The position numbers and the translations under genes were made by a program. DNA of 64,000 bases from Phocaeicola sartorii JCM 17136 = DSM 21941 (GTDB taxonomy: Bacteria; Bacteroidota; Bacteroidia; Bacteroidales; Bacteroidaceae): the NCBI RefSeq assembly GCF_000614185.1, contig NZ_BAKM01000025.1, positions 1 through 64,000 on the forward strand. Reading direction: 5' to 3'. Positions 10,761 through 20,135 of the stretch are shown here, one piece after another (position 1 is the stretch's first letter; each line of letters opens with the position of its first letter). The notes under the pieces are model-generated. The model worked only from the letters and a program-made list of their open reading frames with translations. It ran no database searches and was not told where the DNA came from.

Positions 10761-12008
10761 ATGGCAATAATTAAACCCTTCAAAGGCATCCGCCCTCCGA
10801 AAGAATTGGTAGAACAAGTAGCTTCACGCCCATACGATGTGCTGAACTCTGAAGAAGCACGCGAGGAAGCGAAAGGTAATGAGAAGTCACTTTATCATAT
10901 TATTAAACCGGAAATTGATTTCCCTGCCGGAACAGACGAACATGATCCCAAGGTATATGAGAAGGCTGCCGAAAATTTCCAGATGTTTCAGGACAAGGGC
11001 TGGTTGGTGCAAGACGGAAAAGAAAATTATTACGTATATGCACAAACCATGAACGGCAAGACCCAATATGGACTGGTGGTAGGAGCGTATGTTCCCGATT
11101 ATATGAACGGGGTCATCAAAAAACATGAACTGACCCGTCGTGATAAGGAGGAAGACCGCATGAAACATGTCCGTGTAAATAATGCCAATATAGAACCGGT
11201 ATTCTTTGCTTACCCGGATAATGCGGAATTGGATGCTATCGTTAAGAAATATACTTCACAACAGCCGGAATATGATTTTATTGCTCCGGGTGACGGTTTC
11301 GGACATTCATTCTGGGTGATCGACAAAGAAGAGGATATAACAGCTATCACAAAAGCTTTCGAGGCTATGCCGGCTCTTTATATTGCCGATGGGCATCATC
11401 GCTCGGCTGCCGCTGCCTTGGTAGGCGCCGAAAAAGCACAGCAAAATGCAAACCATCAGGGAAATGAGGAGTACAACTACTTCATGGCTGTATGTTTCCC
11501 GGCCAACCAGCTGACCATTATTGATTACAACCGGGTTGTAAAAGACTTGAACGGGTTGTCTCCGGAACAATTCCTGACCGCTGTCAGCAAAAACTTCGTG
11601 GTAGAAGAAAAAGGTGCTGAGGTCTATAAACCACAGGCTCTTCACAATTTCTCTCTTTATCTGAACGGTAAATGGTACAGCCTGACAGCGAAACCGGGCA
11701 CATACGATGACAATGATCCTATCGGGGTATTGGACGTGACTATTTCTTCCAACTTGATATTGGATGAAATATTGGGAATCAAGGATCTTCGTTCCGACAA
11801 ACGGATTGACTTTGTAGGTGGTATCCGTGGCTTGGAGGAATTAAAGAAGCGCGTGGACAGTGGTGAGATGAAAGTGGCTTTGGCTCTTTATCCTGTTTCC
11901 ATGAAACAATTAATGGATATTGCTGATACCGGTAATATTATGCCGCCTAAAACAACTTGGTTTGAGCCGAAACTTCGTTCGGGATTGGTTATTCATAAAT
12001 TGAGTTGA
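10761..12008 (+). CDS. DUF1015 family protein
   Basis: Intact 415-residue protein of the DUF1015 family, opening MAIIKPFKGIRPPKE and carrying the family signature ADGHHRSAAA near residue 211. DUF1015 genes often follow serC and serA, and a role in serine metabolism has been suggested in some bacteria; that link is inferred here from context only. Soluble, no signal peptide. A hairpin terminator lies 23 bases downstream. Confidence 0.9.
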   Translation: MAIIKPFKGIRPPKELVEQVASRPYDVLNSEEAREEAKGNEKSLYHIIKPEIDFPAGTDEHDPKVYEKAAENFQMFQDKGWLVQDGKENYYVYAQTMNGKTQYGLVVGAYVPDYMNGVIKKHELTRRDKEEDRMKHVRVNNANIEPVFFAYPDNAELDAIVKKYTSQQPEYDFIAPGDGFGHSFWVIDKEEDITAITKAFEAMPALYIADGHHRSAAAALVGAEKAQQNANHQGNEEYNYFMAVCFPANQLTIIDYNRVVKDLNGLSPEQFLTAVSKNFVVEEKGAEVYKPQALHNFSLYLNGKWYSLTAKPGTYDDNDPIGVLDVTISSNLILDEILGIKDLRSDKRIDFVGGIRGLEELKKRVDSGEMKVALALYPVSMKQLMDIADTGNIMPPKTTWFEPKLRSGLVIHKLS

Positions 12009-12031
12009 TCAAAACATTATACCATTGACAG

Positions 12032-12078
12032 GGCAGACTGAATCCCATAGCCGTCCGGTTATGGGATTCAATTTTGCC
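12032..12078 (+). terminator. Hairpin terminator after DUF1015 gene
   Basis: GGCAGACTGAATCCCATA pairs with TATGGGATTCAATTTTGCC across a 10-base loop. The T-run is weak. Confidence 0.6.
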
Positions 12079-12201
12079 TTATGGTTTGAAAAAAGCAAAA
12101 AACTTTGGGACCGTTACAGGCCTATAAATTCTTTTGTGTTTGTTGTATAGGTATAATCAAAATTAAATAGATGTCGGATTGAAAGAATAAAGCACTTTTC
12201 C

Positions 12202-12232
12202 TTTGTTTATTGCTGACAAATATCTAATTTCG
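12202..12232 (+). promoter_or_regulatory. Promoter of DMT permease gene
   Basis: TTTG at 12202-12205, exactly 19 bases, then TAATTTCG at 12225-12232. This is the Bacteroides layout with one -7 mismatch, 30 bases before the ATG. Confidence 0.65.
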
Positions 12233-12261
12233 CGCCGATTTTTAAGCGTGTAACAAAAACG

Positions 12262-13175
12262 ATGACTAACAACAAAACTAAAGGATTTCTCCTTGGGGCA
12301 ATCGCAGCAACCAGCTACGGCATGAACCACTGTTCACCCTTCCTCTTTATAGTGCAGGAATGAGCGTAGACTCGGTATTATTTTATCGCTATGCACTGGC
12401 TATAGTTGTACTAGGTGTCATGATGAAGATGCAGAAGCAATCTTTTGCCATCAAGAAAGCGGACGTGCTGCCACTTTGCATCATGGGACTGCTGTTCTCA
12501 TTCTCTTCCCTGTTTCTCTTTATGAGTTATAACTACATGGATGCCGGTATCGCATCCACCATATTGTTTGTCTACCCGGTACTGGTAGCTATTATTATGG
12601 CTGTAGTATTTAAGGAAAAAGTATCGCCGGTTACTATGTTTTCCATAGCGCTGGCCTTTGTGGGCATTTCTTTGCTTTGTAAAAGTCCGGGAGGACAGAC
12701 ACTCAGTCTGGTCGGGATTACTTTTGTCTTTTTATCATCCTTGGCATACGCCATCTATATAGTGGGTGTAAACCGTTCTTCCTTGAAGGATATGCCTATA
12801 GCCAAGCTTACTTTCTATGTCCTGCTTTTCGGCCTGTCTGTTTATGTGGTACGATTGAAGTTCTGTACCGGATTGCAGCTTATCCCTACACCTTTGTTAT
12901 GGGTGAACGCCATTTCACTGGCTGTCTTTCCTACTGTTATCTCATTGGTGACCATGACAAAGGCCATACACTACATTGGTTCCACACCAACAGCCATTCT
13001 GGGTGCTTTGGAGCCTGTTACAGCCTTGTTCTTCGGAGTACTGATTTTTGGCGAGCAGCTGACTCCGCGCATTATTCTGGGCATTTTGATGGTGATTACT
13101 GCCGTAACTCTGATTATAGGAGGAAAAACATTGCTGAAAAAAAGCAAGATTCGGCTAAAGCATACAGGAAGATAA
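12262..13175 (+). CDS. EamA/DMT-family permease (frame-broken)
   Basis: Inner-membrane transporter of the drug/metabolite superfamily with two EamA repeats and about ten membrane segments. The ATG at 12262 follows a good promoter. The frame breaks near 12327: GAACCACTG should be GAACCCACTG, one C short. Corrected, the N-terminus reads ...SYGMNPLFTLPLYSAGMS and the protein has 304 residues. Substrate unknown. A second DMT gene at 49555 is not adjacent and not a close copy. Confidence 0.88.
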
Positions 13176-13219
13176 GGTCAGATTTTGTATCTTTGCCCTT
13201 GCAATTATAAATTTTCCCT

Positions 13220-15070
13220 ATGAAAAAAAAACTGATGCAATGGGCAGGAGTGGGAATGTGGATGGCGTTTGGCCTGTCCGCATGTTCCCCTACAAAAACA
13301 GAAATCGGAAATCTGAATGTCATTCCGCAGCCCCAAGAAGTGAGTCAAGACATCCAAGCCCCCCCTTTTGTTATTAATCCGCAAACCGGTATTGTCTATC
13401 CGGAGGGCAATGAAAGACTGCAACGGACGGCAGAATTTTTAGCTTCCTACATTAAAGAGGCAACGGGAATTACCGTCCGGACAACAACTGAAGCCGCAAA
13501 GAAGAATTCCATAATCTTGGCGGTTGACAGTTCCATCCCCAACAAAGAGGGGTATCAACTGGAGGTAACTTCTGAGAACATTCATTTGAATGGAGGTAGT
13601 GAGTCGGGAGTATTTTATGGAATACAAACGCTCTATAAGGCTTTGCCATTGACCAAAAACAAACAGGTATCCGTCGCCATCCCGGTGGGAACTGTTAATG
13701 ACTATCCTCGTTTCGGTTATCGCGGTTTCATGGTAGACGTGGGCCGCCATTATTTTCCGGTTTCTTATCTGAAACAAATCATTGACATGCTGGCACTGCA
13801 CAATATCAATTATTTTCATTGGCATCTGACCGAAGACCAAGGTTGGAGAATTGAAATCAAGAAATATCCCAAACTTACGGAAATAGGTTCGATACGTCCA
13901 CGTACGTTGATTGACCGTGAAACCCAGACCTATGATGAAACTCCCCATAGCGGTTTTTATACACAGGAAGAAGCAAAAGAGATTGTCAAGTATGCCGCTG
14001 ACCGTTTTATTACTGTAATTCCCGAAGTTGACCTTCCGGGACACATGATGGGAGCTTTGGTTTCCTATCCGGAATTAGGCTGTACGGGAGGTCCATACGA
14101 GATTCCTTGTAAATGGGGGGTATTCCCTGATGTGCTTTGTGGAGGAAACGACCGGACTTTACAGTTTGCCAAAGATGTATTGAATGAAATTATGGACATC
14201 TTTCCCTCTCCTTATATCCATATTGGTGGGGATGAATGCCCGAAAGTACGTTGGGAAAAATGCCCTGCATGTCAAGCTAAAATTCGGGAATTGGGTTTGA
14301 AAGATACACCAGGACACAGCAAGGAGAACCAATTACAGACCTATTTCATGTCCGAGGTAGGCAAAGTCATTAATGACAGAGGGCGTAAAATGCTGGGCTG
14401 GGATGAGATGTTGGAGGGAGGACTGGCTCCAGGTGCCACAGTGATGTCATGGACGAGTGTCAAAGGTGGTATCGAAGCCGCCCGTCTGCACCATGATGCG
14501 ATTATGACTCCTATTCAGTTTCTTTATTTCAGCAATCCTACTTACAACCGGATAAAAGGGACTAAAAGCCTTGAACGTGTCTATACATTTGAACCTGTTT
14601 CTGATGAATTGGCAACGGATGAACAAAAATATATCATCGGAACTCAAGGATGCATCTGGACAGAATGGACGCGTGACAGTTTGAAGATGGAATGGCAAAT
14701 TCTTCCCCGTATGGCTGCTTTGTCCGAGATTCAATGGACGGAACCGTCACATAAAAATTTCGACAACTTTTTGAAACGTTTACCGGCTCTGCTGACTATC
14801 TACCGGGATAGAGGTTATGATTTCCGTCAGGACATTTATGATGTGAACATTGATATCGTTCCGGCTCCCGATGAAGGAAAAGCCAAGATTGCTCTTCATA
14901 CTTTTGATGATGCGGAAATACATTATACGTTGGATGGCAGCGTTCCCGATGTGCAATCTCCATTGTATACCGACACTATACAAGTGAATAAAGATGCTAT
15001 CATACAAGCCATTGCGATTCGTCCGCAGGGTATCAGTCAGATAAGTAAGAAGGAAATAGGGGCGGAGTAA
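13220..15070 (+). CDS. GH20 beta-N-acetylhexosaminidase, lipoprotein
   Basis: Exo-hydrolase removing terminal N-acetylhexosamine from glycans such as mucin or chito-oligosaccharides. Signal peptide with lipobox LSAC (Cys near residue 22), so probably an outer-membrane or periplasmic lipoprotein. A GH20b domain (about 30-150) precedes the catalytic barrel with HWHLTEDQGW near 195 and the catalytic Asp-Glu pair in HIGGDECPK near 335. The C-terminal part (about 545-605) is a chitobiase/hexosaminidase beta domain. 616 residues, intact. Confidence 0.95.
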   Translation: MKKKLMQWAGVGMWMAFGLSACSPTKTEIGNLNVIPQPQEVSQDIQAPPFVINPQTGIVYPEGNERLQRTAEFLASYIKEATGITVRTTTEAAKKNSIILAVDSSIPNKEGYQLEVTSENIHLNGGSESGVFYGIQTLYKALPLTKNKQVSVAIPVGTVNDYPRFGYRGFMVDVGRHYFPVSYLKQIIDMLALHNINYFHWHLTEDQGWRIEIKKYPKLTEIGSIRPRTLIDRETQTYDETPHSGFYTQEEAKEIVKYAADRFITVIPEVDLPGHMMGALVSYPELGCTGGPYEIPCKWGVFPDVLCGGNDRTLQFAKDVLNEIMDIFPSPYIHIGGDECPKVRWEKCPACQAKIRELGLKDTPGHSKENQLQTYFMSEVGKVINDRGRKMLGWDEMLEGGLAPGATVMSWTSVKGGIEAARLHHDAIMTPIQFLYFSNPTYNRIKGTKSLERVYTFEPVSDELATDEQKYIIGTQGCIWTEWTRDSLKMEWQILPRMAALSEIQWTEPSHKNFDNFLKRLPALLTIYRDRGYDFRQDIYDVNIDIVPAPDEGKAKIALHTFDDAEIHYTLDGSVPDVQSPLYTDTIQVNKDAIIQAIAIRPQGISQISKKEIGAE

Positions 15071-15117
15071 ATTCGCCTTCGGAGCAATAGCTTTCTAAAG
15101 AACAAATACTAAACAAG

Positions 15118-15153
15118 AAACGGACATTCTGACAAAAACAGATGTCCGTTTTC
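15118..15153 (+). terminator. Terminator after GH20 gene
   Basis: AAACGGACAT at 15118-15127 pairs with ATGTCCGTTT at 15142-15151, ending in T-rich sequence. It can also work on the minus strand. Confidence 0.7.
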
Positions 15154-15200
15154 TTATCAATATGCCTTTCATGTATTCTCAAAATAAAAAGCTGTTCAAG

Positions 15201-15234
15201 AAAAAATGGCGACAGAGTGAATCTCTATCGCCAT
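15201..15234 (-). terminator. Terminator of RRM protein gene
   Basis: On the minus strand, ATGGCGATAGAG pairs with CTCTGTCGCCAT and is followed by six Ts. Confidence 0.75.
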
Positions 15235-15259
15235 CATGTGATGTGGAATGTTTAATTCC

Positions 15260-15505
15260 TTATGCTTTAGGAAGTGCTTCTTTTACAACCATAGTACGGT
15301 TTACATATTCTGCACCGTTCAATTGCTTGATAGCTTCTTTGGCTTCGTCATCATTAGGCATTTCTACAAAAGCAAAGCCTTTAGAACGACGTGTTTCACG
15401 GTCAGTAATAAGTTTTACTGAAGCTACTGTTCCATACTCTTCCATTACACCTCTCAAATCACCTTCCCTAACATTATAGTTAAGGTTTCCAATATACAAA
15501 TTCAT
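15260..15505 (-). CDS. RRM RNA-binding protein
   Basis: Small 81-residue protein made of one RNA-recognition motif: RNP2 LYIGNL at residues 3-8 and RNP1 KGFAFVEM near 43-50. Such single-RRM proteins are abundant in Bacteroidales, bind single-stranded RNA and are thought to act as general post-transcriptional regulators. Preceded by about 260 AT-rich bases, so the mRNA may have a long leader. Terminates at 15201-15234. Confidence 0.93.
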   Translation of the reverse strand: MNLYIGNLNYNVREGDLRGVMEEYGTVASVKLITDRETRRSKGFAFVEMPNDDEAKEAIKQLNGAEYVNRTMVVKEALPKA

Positions 15506-15764
15506 AAAATAAAAATTGATAAATAAATAATTAAGTAAACTTTGAATTTAAAAATTTAGTTAGAAGAATAGAAACGGTTCAAGTGTGAGATGAATTGAGT
15601 CAATCGAAAAAACTATCTTTTTATATTCCGTTGTCAAAGGAACGATAAATAATTGGATTATCCACTATATTTCTCTTTTTATTTTGATATTTTTTTAACT
15701 GCTGACTCTTTTTAGTCTTTTCAGGCTGACGAACAGGGCTGAAATCCTTTCTTTGACCGGAAAC
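15506..15764. other. Gene-free region between RRM and HAD genes
   Basis: 259 AT-rich bases. On the minus strand TTCCTTTG near 15640 is one mismatch from a -7 element for the RRM gene, which would give a leader of about 130 bases. No other gene or clear structure was seen. Confidence 0.35.
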
Positions 15765-16571
15765 CTAAAGAATAAATTTCTCTACTACCGCGGCTACACC
15801 ATCTTCTTCATTAGAAAGGGTGATGTAGTCGGCGTTTTGACGGACTATTTCTTGAGCATTGGCCATTGCTACCCCCAATCCGGCATATTGTATCATGGAA
15901 AGATCGTTAAAACCATCACCAACGGCAATCATTTCTTCTTTTGTCATACCGATTTCTTTTAGCAATACGGCCAGTGATTGTGCTTTATCAATACCTTTAG
16001 GAACCAGTTCCAAAAAATAAGGTTCGGAACGGAATACCCCCATACGGTCTTTCAAGTGTTCGTACATTTCTTTTTCAAGCACTGCAAGCCGAGTAGGTTC
16101 ACCTACAATCAGACATTTGGCAATAGGGAATTTTATTGCCTCCAGGAAATGATCCACTTTCTTGGGAGTCATCACATTCAGAATAGCTTCTTTCAATACA
16201 TATTCGTCCTCCGGATATTCAGTCAATACATATTTTCCATCGTAGGTGACGATAGCAAAATGGTTGTCGGTGGCACATTTATACAGGTAGGGCAATACGT
16301 CCGGATCGAGCACATTCTCGTACATCATCTCACCGGTTTTCCAGTCTATGATCTCACCTCCGTTATACGAAAGTATATAACCTTCGTATTTCTGCAATTC
16401 TAAGATCTCGGCCAGTGGAGCCACACCGTATGTGGGACGTCCCGATGCCAAAACAATTTTTACTCCGCGCTCTTGCGCTTCGATAAGTGTACGACGTGTG
16501 TGTTCCGTTACCTCTTTCTTTTTATTGGTCAACGTTCCGTCTAGGTCTAAAACTAATAATTTATACTTCAT
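15765..16571 (-). CDS. Cof-type HAD phosphatase
   Basis: 268-residue soluble phosphatase of the HAD superfamily, IIB/Cof type. Motif I is DLDGTLT at residues 9-15 with the nucleophile Asp9, motif II SGRPT near 43, and motif IV GDGFNDLSM near 218 for metal binding. Cof proteins dephosphorylate sugar phosphates, flavin or PLP precursors; the substrate cannot be told from sequence. Divergent from rmuC, with TATATTTG (minus, 16608-16615) as a possible -7 element. Confidence 0.92.
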   Translation of the reverse strand: MKYKLLVLDLDGTLTNKKKEVTEHTRRTLIEAQERGVKIVLASGRPTYGVAPLAEILELQKYEGYILSYNGGEIIDWKTGEMMYENVLDPDVLPYLYKCATDNHFAIVTYDGKYVLTEYPEDEYVLKEAILNVMTPKKVDHFLEAIKFPIAKCLIVGEPTRLAVLEKEMYEHLKDRMGVFRSEPYFLELVPKGIDKAQSLAVLLKEIGMTKEEMIAVGDGFNDLSMIQYAGLGVAMANAQEIVRQNADYITLSNEEDGVAAVVEKFIL

Positions 16572-16639
16572 ATACTATTTAATGGAGTGCTTTTGCCAAA
16601 TTCGCTGCAAATATAACGATAAAATTCATGGCTTTTTGC

Positions 16640-16647
16640 TACATTTG
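16640..16647 (+). promoter_or_regulatory. Promoter -7 element of rmuC
   Basis: TACATTTG matches TAnnTTTG, 19 bases before the rmuC ATG. Confidence 0.5.
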
Positions 16648-16666
16648 CTCAAAATAAACAAGAATC

Positions 16667-17899
16667 ATGACAGAAATTTTATTAACCGTAATTATTATCC
16701 TGCTGATAATTAATATGGTAATCGCACTTACTAAAAACAATCGTCTGCAAACCGAACGTCTGGAAGGATTGCTACGCGAAGAAATGAAAGAAAACCGGGA
16801 CGAATTGGGAAGAAATATCCGCGAACTGCGTAACGAACTGAATCAAACCTTGAATTATTCTATCCGTAATATGCAGGATACTTTGCATAAAAACCTGCTG
16901 ACCGGTAATGAAATGCAACGGGAAAAATTTGAAGCAATGGGCAAACAACAGGAAGCCTTGGTGAAAAGTACGGAAAAACGATTGGATGACATGCGGCAAA
17001 TGGTAGAAGAAAAATTACAGAAAACATTGAATGAACGTATAGGACAATCCTTTGAGATAGTACGTTCGCAACTGGAGAATGTACAAAAAGGGCTGGGAGA
17101 GATGAAGAGCCTGGCACAGGATGTAGGAGGATTGAAAAAAGTTTTAAGCAATGTGAAGACGCGGGGTACATTCGGAGAAGTACAATTAGGGGCCTTATTG
17201 GACCAGATGCTGAGTCCGGAACAATATGAGGCGAATGTCAAAACCAAGAAAAATGCAACGGAATTTGTGGAGTTCGCCATTAAACTTCCGGGAAAGGAAA
17301 ATAGTGATGAAATTGTATATTTACCTGTGGATGCCAAATTTCCCAAAGATGTATATGAGCAATATCAGGATGCATACGAAGCCGGAGATGCCGCATTGAT
17401 TGAAACTTCATCCCGCCAACTGGAAATCACAATCAAAAAAATGGCAAAGGATATTCACGATAAATATGTAGACCCACCTTTTACAACAGATTTTGCCATT
17501 ATGTTTCTGCCATTCGAAAATATCTATGCAGAAGTGATCCGCCGGACCGCGTTGGTGGAAATGTTGCAAAAAGACTGGAAGATAGTGGTTACAGGTCCTA
17601 CCACCCTGGGAGCTATCCTGAATAGTTTGCAAATGGGATTCCGTACACTGGCCATTCAAAAACGAACAAGCGAAGTATGGAATGTGTTAGGGGCAGTAAA
17701 GACTGAATTCGGAAAATTTGGAGGATTGCTGGAAAAGGTACAGAAAAATCTACAGAACGCAGGAGACCAGTTAGAGGAAGTTATGGGGAAACGCACTCGT
17801 GCCATAGAGCGTAAACTACGCCAGGTAGAAGCTCTTCCGGCAGAAGACAGCCAACGAATGTTGAGTTTGCCCGAACTGACAGATGATGAAGATGAATAA
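16667..17899 (+). CDS. rmuC: DNA recombination protein RmuC
   Basis: 410 residues: an N-terminal membrane helix (3-22), a long coiled coil (about 28-150), then the RmuC domain with GTFGEVQLGALLDQ near 166 and VDAKFPKD near 222. The fold is related to restriction endonucleases, and E. coli RmuC limits inversions at short repeats; its biochemical activity is not settled. Followed after 17 bases by the MgtC-like gene, so the two are probably cotranscribed. Confidence 0.93.
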   Translation: MTEILLTVIIILLIINMVIALTKNNRLQTERLEGLLREEMKENRDELGRNIRELRNELNQTLNYSIRNMQDTLHKNLLTGNEMQREKFEAMGKQQEALVKSTEKRLDDMRQMVEEKLQKTLNERIGQSFEIVRSQLENVQKGLGEMKSLAQDVGGLKKVLSNVKTRGTFGEVQLGALLDQMLSPEQYEANVKTKKNATEFVEFAIKLPGKENSDEIVYLPVDAKFPKDVYEQYQDAYEAGDAALIETSSRQLEITIKKMAKDIHDKYVDPPFTTDFAIMFLPFENIYAEVIRRTALVEMLQKDWKIVVTGPTTLGAILNSLQMGFRTLAIQKRTSEVWNVLGAVKTEFGKFGGLLEKVQKNLQNAGDQLEEVMGKRTRAIERKLRQVEALPAEDSQRMLSLPELTDDEDE

Positions 17900-17916
17900 A
17901 TAAGGAGGATTTAAGT

Positions 17917-18585
17917 ATGAGCATGACATGGGATTTTATTTTAAGATTGTTTGTGGCAGGCGCTTTGGGTACTGTCATTGGTTTGGATAGGGAATATCGT
18001 GCCAAAGAAGCCGGTTACCGTACCCATTTTCTAGTATCACTGGGAAGTGCTCTCATTATGATTGTGTCACAATATGGTTTTATGGAAGTAGTGAAGATGG
18101 AGGGGATAGACCTGGACCCGAGCCGTGTGGCCGCACAGGTTGTCAGCGGTATCGGTTTTATTGGAGCGGGTACTATTATTTTTCAGAAACAAATCGTGCG
18201 CGGGCTTACTACCGCTGCCGGAATTTGGGCTACTTCGGGCATCGGTCTGGCCATTGGAGCCGGTATGTACTGGCTGGGAATCTCAGCAACAATCCTTACG
18301 CTGATTGGTCTTGAGGCTCTCAGCTATCTTTTTAAAAGTATAGGTATGAAAAGTTCCATGGTGGAGTTCTCTACAGACAATAAAGAAACACTGAACCGTA
18401 TGGCCAAGAAATTCAATTCCAAAGAGTACAATATTGTTTCCTATCAATTGGACGAAAAGAGGTTGGGAGAAGTAACAACCTATTATGTTACAATGGTTAT
18501 AAAATCTAAGAAATACAATGATGAAGGTATGTTACTGACATTATTACAAGACTTTACTGATATTACCGTTCACAGGCTGGAGTAA
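17917..18585 (+). CDS. MgtC/SapB-family membrane protein
   Basis: 222 residues. The first 140 form the MgtC domain with about four to five membrane segments and the signature GLDREYRAKEAGYRTH (residues 23-38) and GIGFIGAGTI near 84. A soluble ACT-like C-terminal domain of about 80 residues follows. An AAGGAGGA leader precedes the ATG. MgtC homologues are tied to Mg2+ limitation and acid stress in other bacteria; the role here is unknown. Confidence 0.9.
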   Translation: MSMTWDFILRLFVAGALGTVIGLDREYRAKEAGYRTHFLVSLGSALIMIVSQYGFMEVVKMEGIDLDPSRVAAQVVSGIGFIGAGTIIFQKQIVRGLTTAAGIWATSGIGLAIGAGMYWLGISATILTLIGLEALSYLFKSIGMKSSMVEFSTDNKETLNRMAKKFNSKEYNIVSYQLDEKRLGEVTTYYVTMVIKSKKYNDEGMLLTLLQDFTDITVHRLE

Positions 18586-18607
18586 GCTTTTTCGGCTTGG
18601 TTCAAAA

Positions 18608-18652
18608 GCAGCAGGGGAGAGCGCTTATTGAAAGATTCTCTCCCCTGTGCTG
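18608..18652. terminator. Bidirectional terminator between convergent genes
   Basis: CAGGGGAGAG at 18612-18621 pairs with CTCTCCCCTG at 18638-18647, extended by AGCAG/CTGTGCT. It separates the MgtC gene (+) from the kinase gene (-). Confidence 0.7.
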
Positions 18653-18655
18653 TAA

Positions 18656-20123
18656 TTATGCTTTTAACCGCATAACAAACGTACTTCCTTCTCCCAGCTT
18701 ACTGTCTACTGTAAGAGTACCATTATGGGCCTCGACAAAATCCCGGGAAATAGACAGCCCTAAACCACTTCCTTGTACTTTAGTTCCGGGAACCCGGAAA
18801 TAATGGTCAAAGATGCTTTTATGATAACGTGGATCAATCCCTTTCCCGAAATCCCGTACAAACATCTCAATGAATCCATCATCTGTCTGACGTGCCCCTA
18901 TTATTACACGACCGTTTTCCGGTGAATACCGGATGGCATTGGAAAGAAGGTTGGTCAGCACCCAAGCTATCTTCTCACTGTCGGCAAACAGCCTGCTTAT
19001 CTTGTCATCAGGGTATTCCACTTCTATTTGAATATTGAATTTCTCAGCTTGTACACGGTTTGCCTTTATTGCATATTCTATCAACTCTATAGGTTTGGTT
19101 ATCTTAGGCTTCAACTGTAGTTTTCCTGATTCTACCTGGGTCATATTCAGTAATTCGCCGGTGATGTTAAGCAGCCGTTCGCTATTTTCTTTGATACTGT
19201 TTGCCAAATCTTCCTGTTCTTCATTTAAAGCTCCGATACGTTGGTCTTCTAATAATTGCAGACTCATCATAATAGCCGAGATAGGAGTCTTCAATTCATG
19301 TGAGATTGTAGAGATAAATGTAGTTTTGGCCGAATCCAGTTCCTTAAATTCGGTTATATTCTTCAACATAATGACATGTCCTTTTTTTCCATAGTAACCC
19401 CATCTTTCCCCGGTTGGGAAATACTCATGTATTTTACTTGGAAAAACTCTCTTTATTGTCCGCATAAATCTTCAGAGGTTCTTTCTTTTCTTTTTCCTTG
19501 TCTTTGACTGGTTCCCCAGGAATTTCCACCAATTCACGAATCAGGCGGCGCAACAAATCATTGCGTAGGGAAATGTCCTGTGCAGAATGTTTAATAACTT
19601 CTTCACGTTTCAGGTTGATCACATTCAATGCTTCATCATTGATGAACAGGATTTCCATATCATTATTTAAACCGATAATAGGCTCGTTGATACTGTTGAT
19701 GATAGTCTCCATATATTTTTTAGATGCCATCATATCGGATAAAGTACTTGCATGATAATCTTCCAGGCGTTTGGCCATGCGGTTGAAATTTTTAGATACT
19801 TCTGAAAATTCTTCACTGCTGTTCAATTCCAAACGTTTCTCATAATTATGGTTTGCAATTTCCTGTATAGCGTTGGTCAGTTCTTTAATAGGATTATCAA
19901 TCGATGCGGGAAGGCGCAACCACATACCAATACCAATACATATACATGCGGCACCAACAACATATATCCACAATAAAGCCCGCTGTAATCCGGGACCTGC
20001 TGCCGGACTGTCAGGCTCCGTGGCCGTGAGTATTTGCAAATTCACAACAGAAAGTACAACCAATAGTACAATCATTGCCACCAATATCCCTATGGCAAGG
20101 GTTAGTTTCGACTTTATATTCAT
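18656..20123 (-). CDS. Membrane histidine kinase next to KdpD-like sensor (frame-broken)
   Basis: Sensor kinase of about 490 residues: two membrane helices (about 8-30 and 50-68), HAMP, PAS, then HisKA with ISHELKTP, N-box NLLSNAIRYS and G-boxes DFGKGID and GSGLGLS. The N-part reads from 20123 to about 19434; the rest continues from about 19430 in another frame. The shift here is one extra base or two missing, unlike most breaks in the window. It starts 12 bases after the KdpD-like gene, so the pair probably does together what one KdpD protein does in E. coli. The likely partner regulator is at 35987-37324 (inferred). Confidence 0.85.
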
Positions 20124-20135
20124 AACTTTTATTTT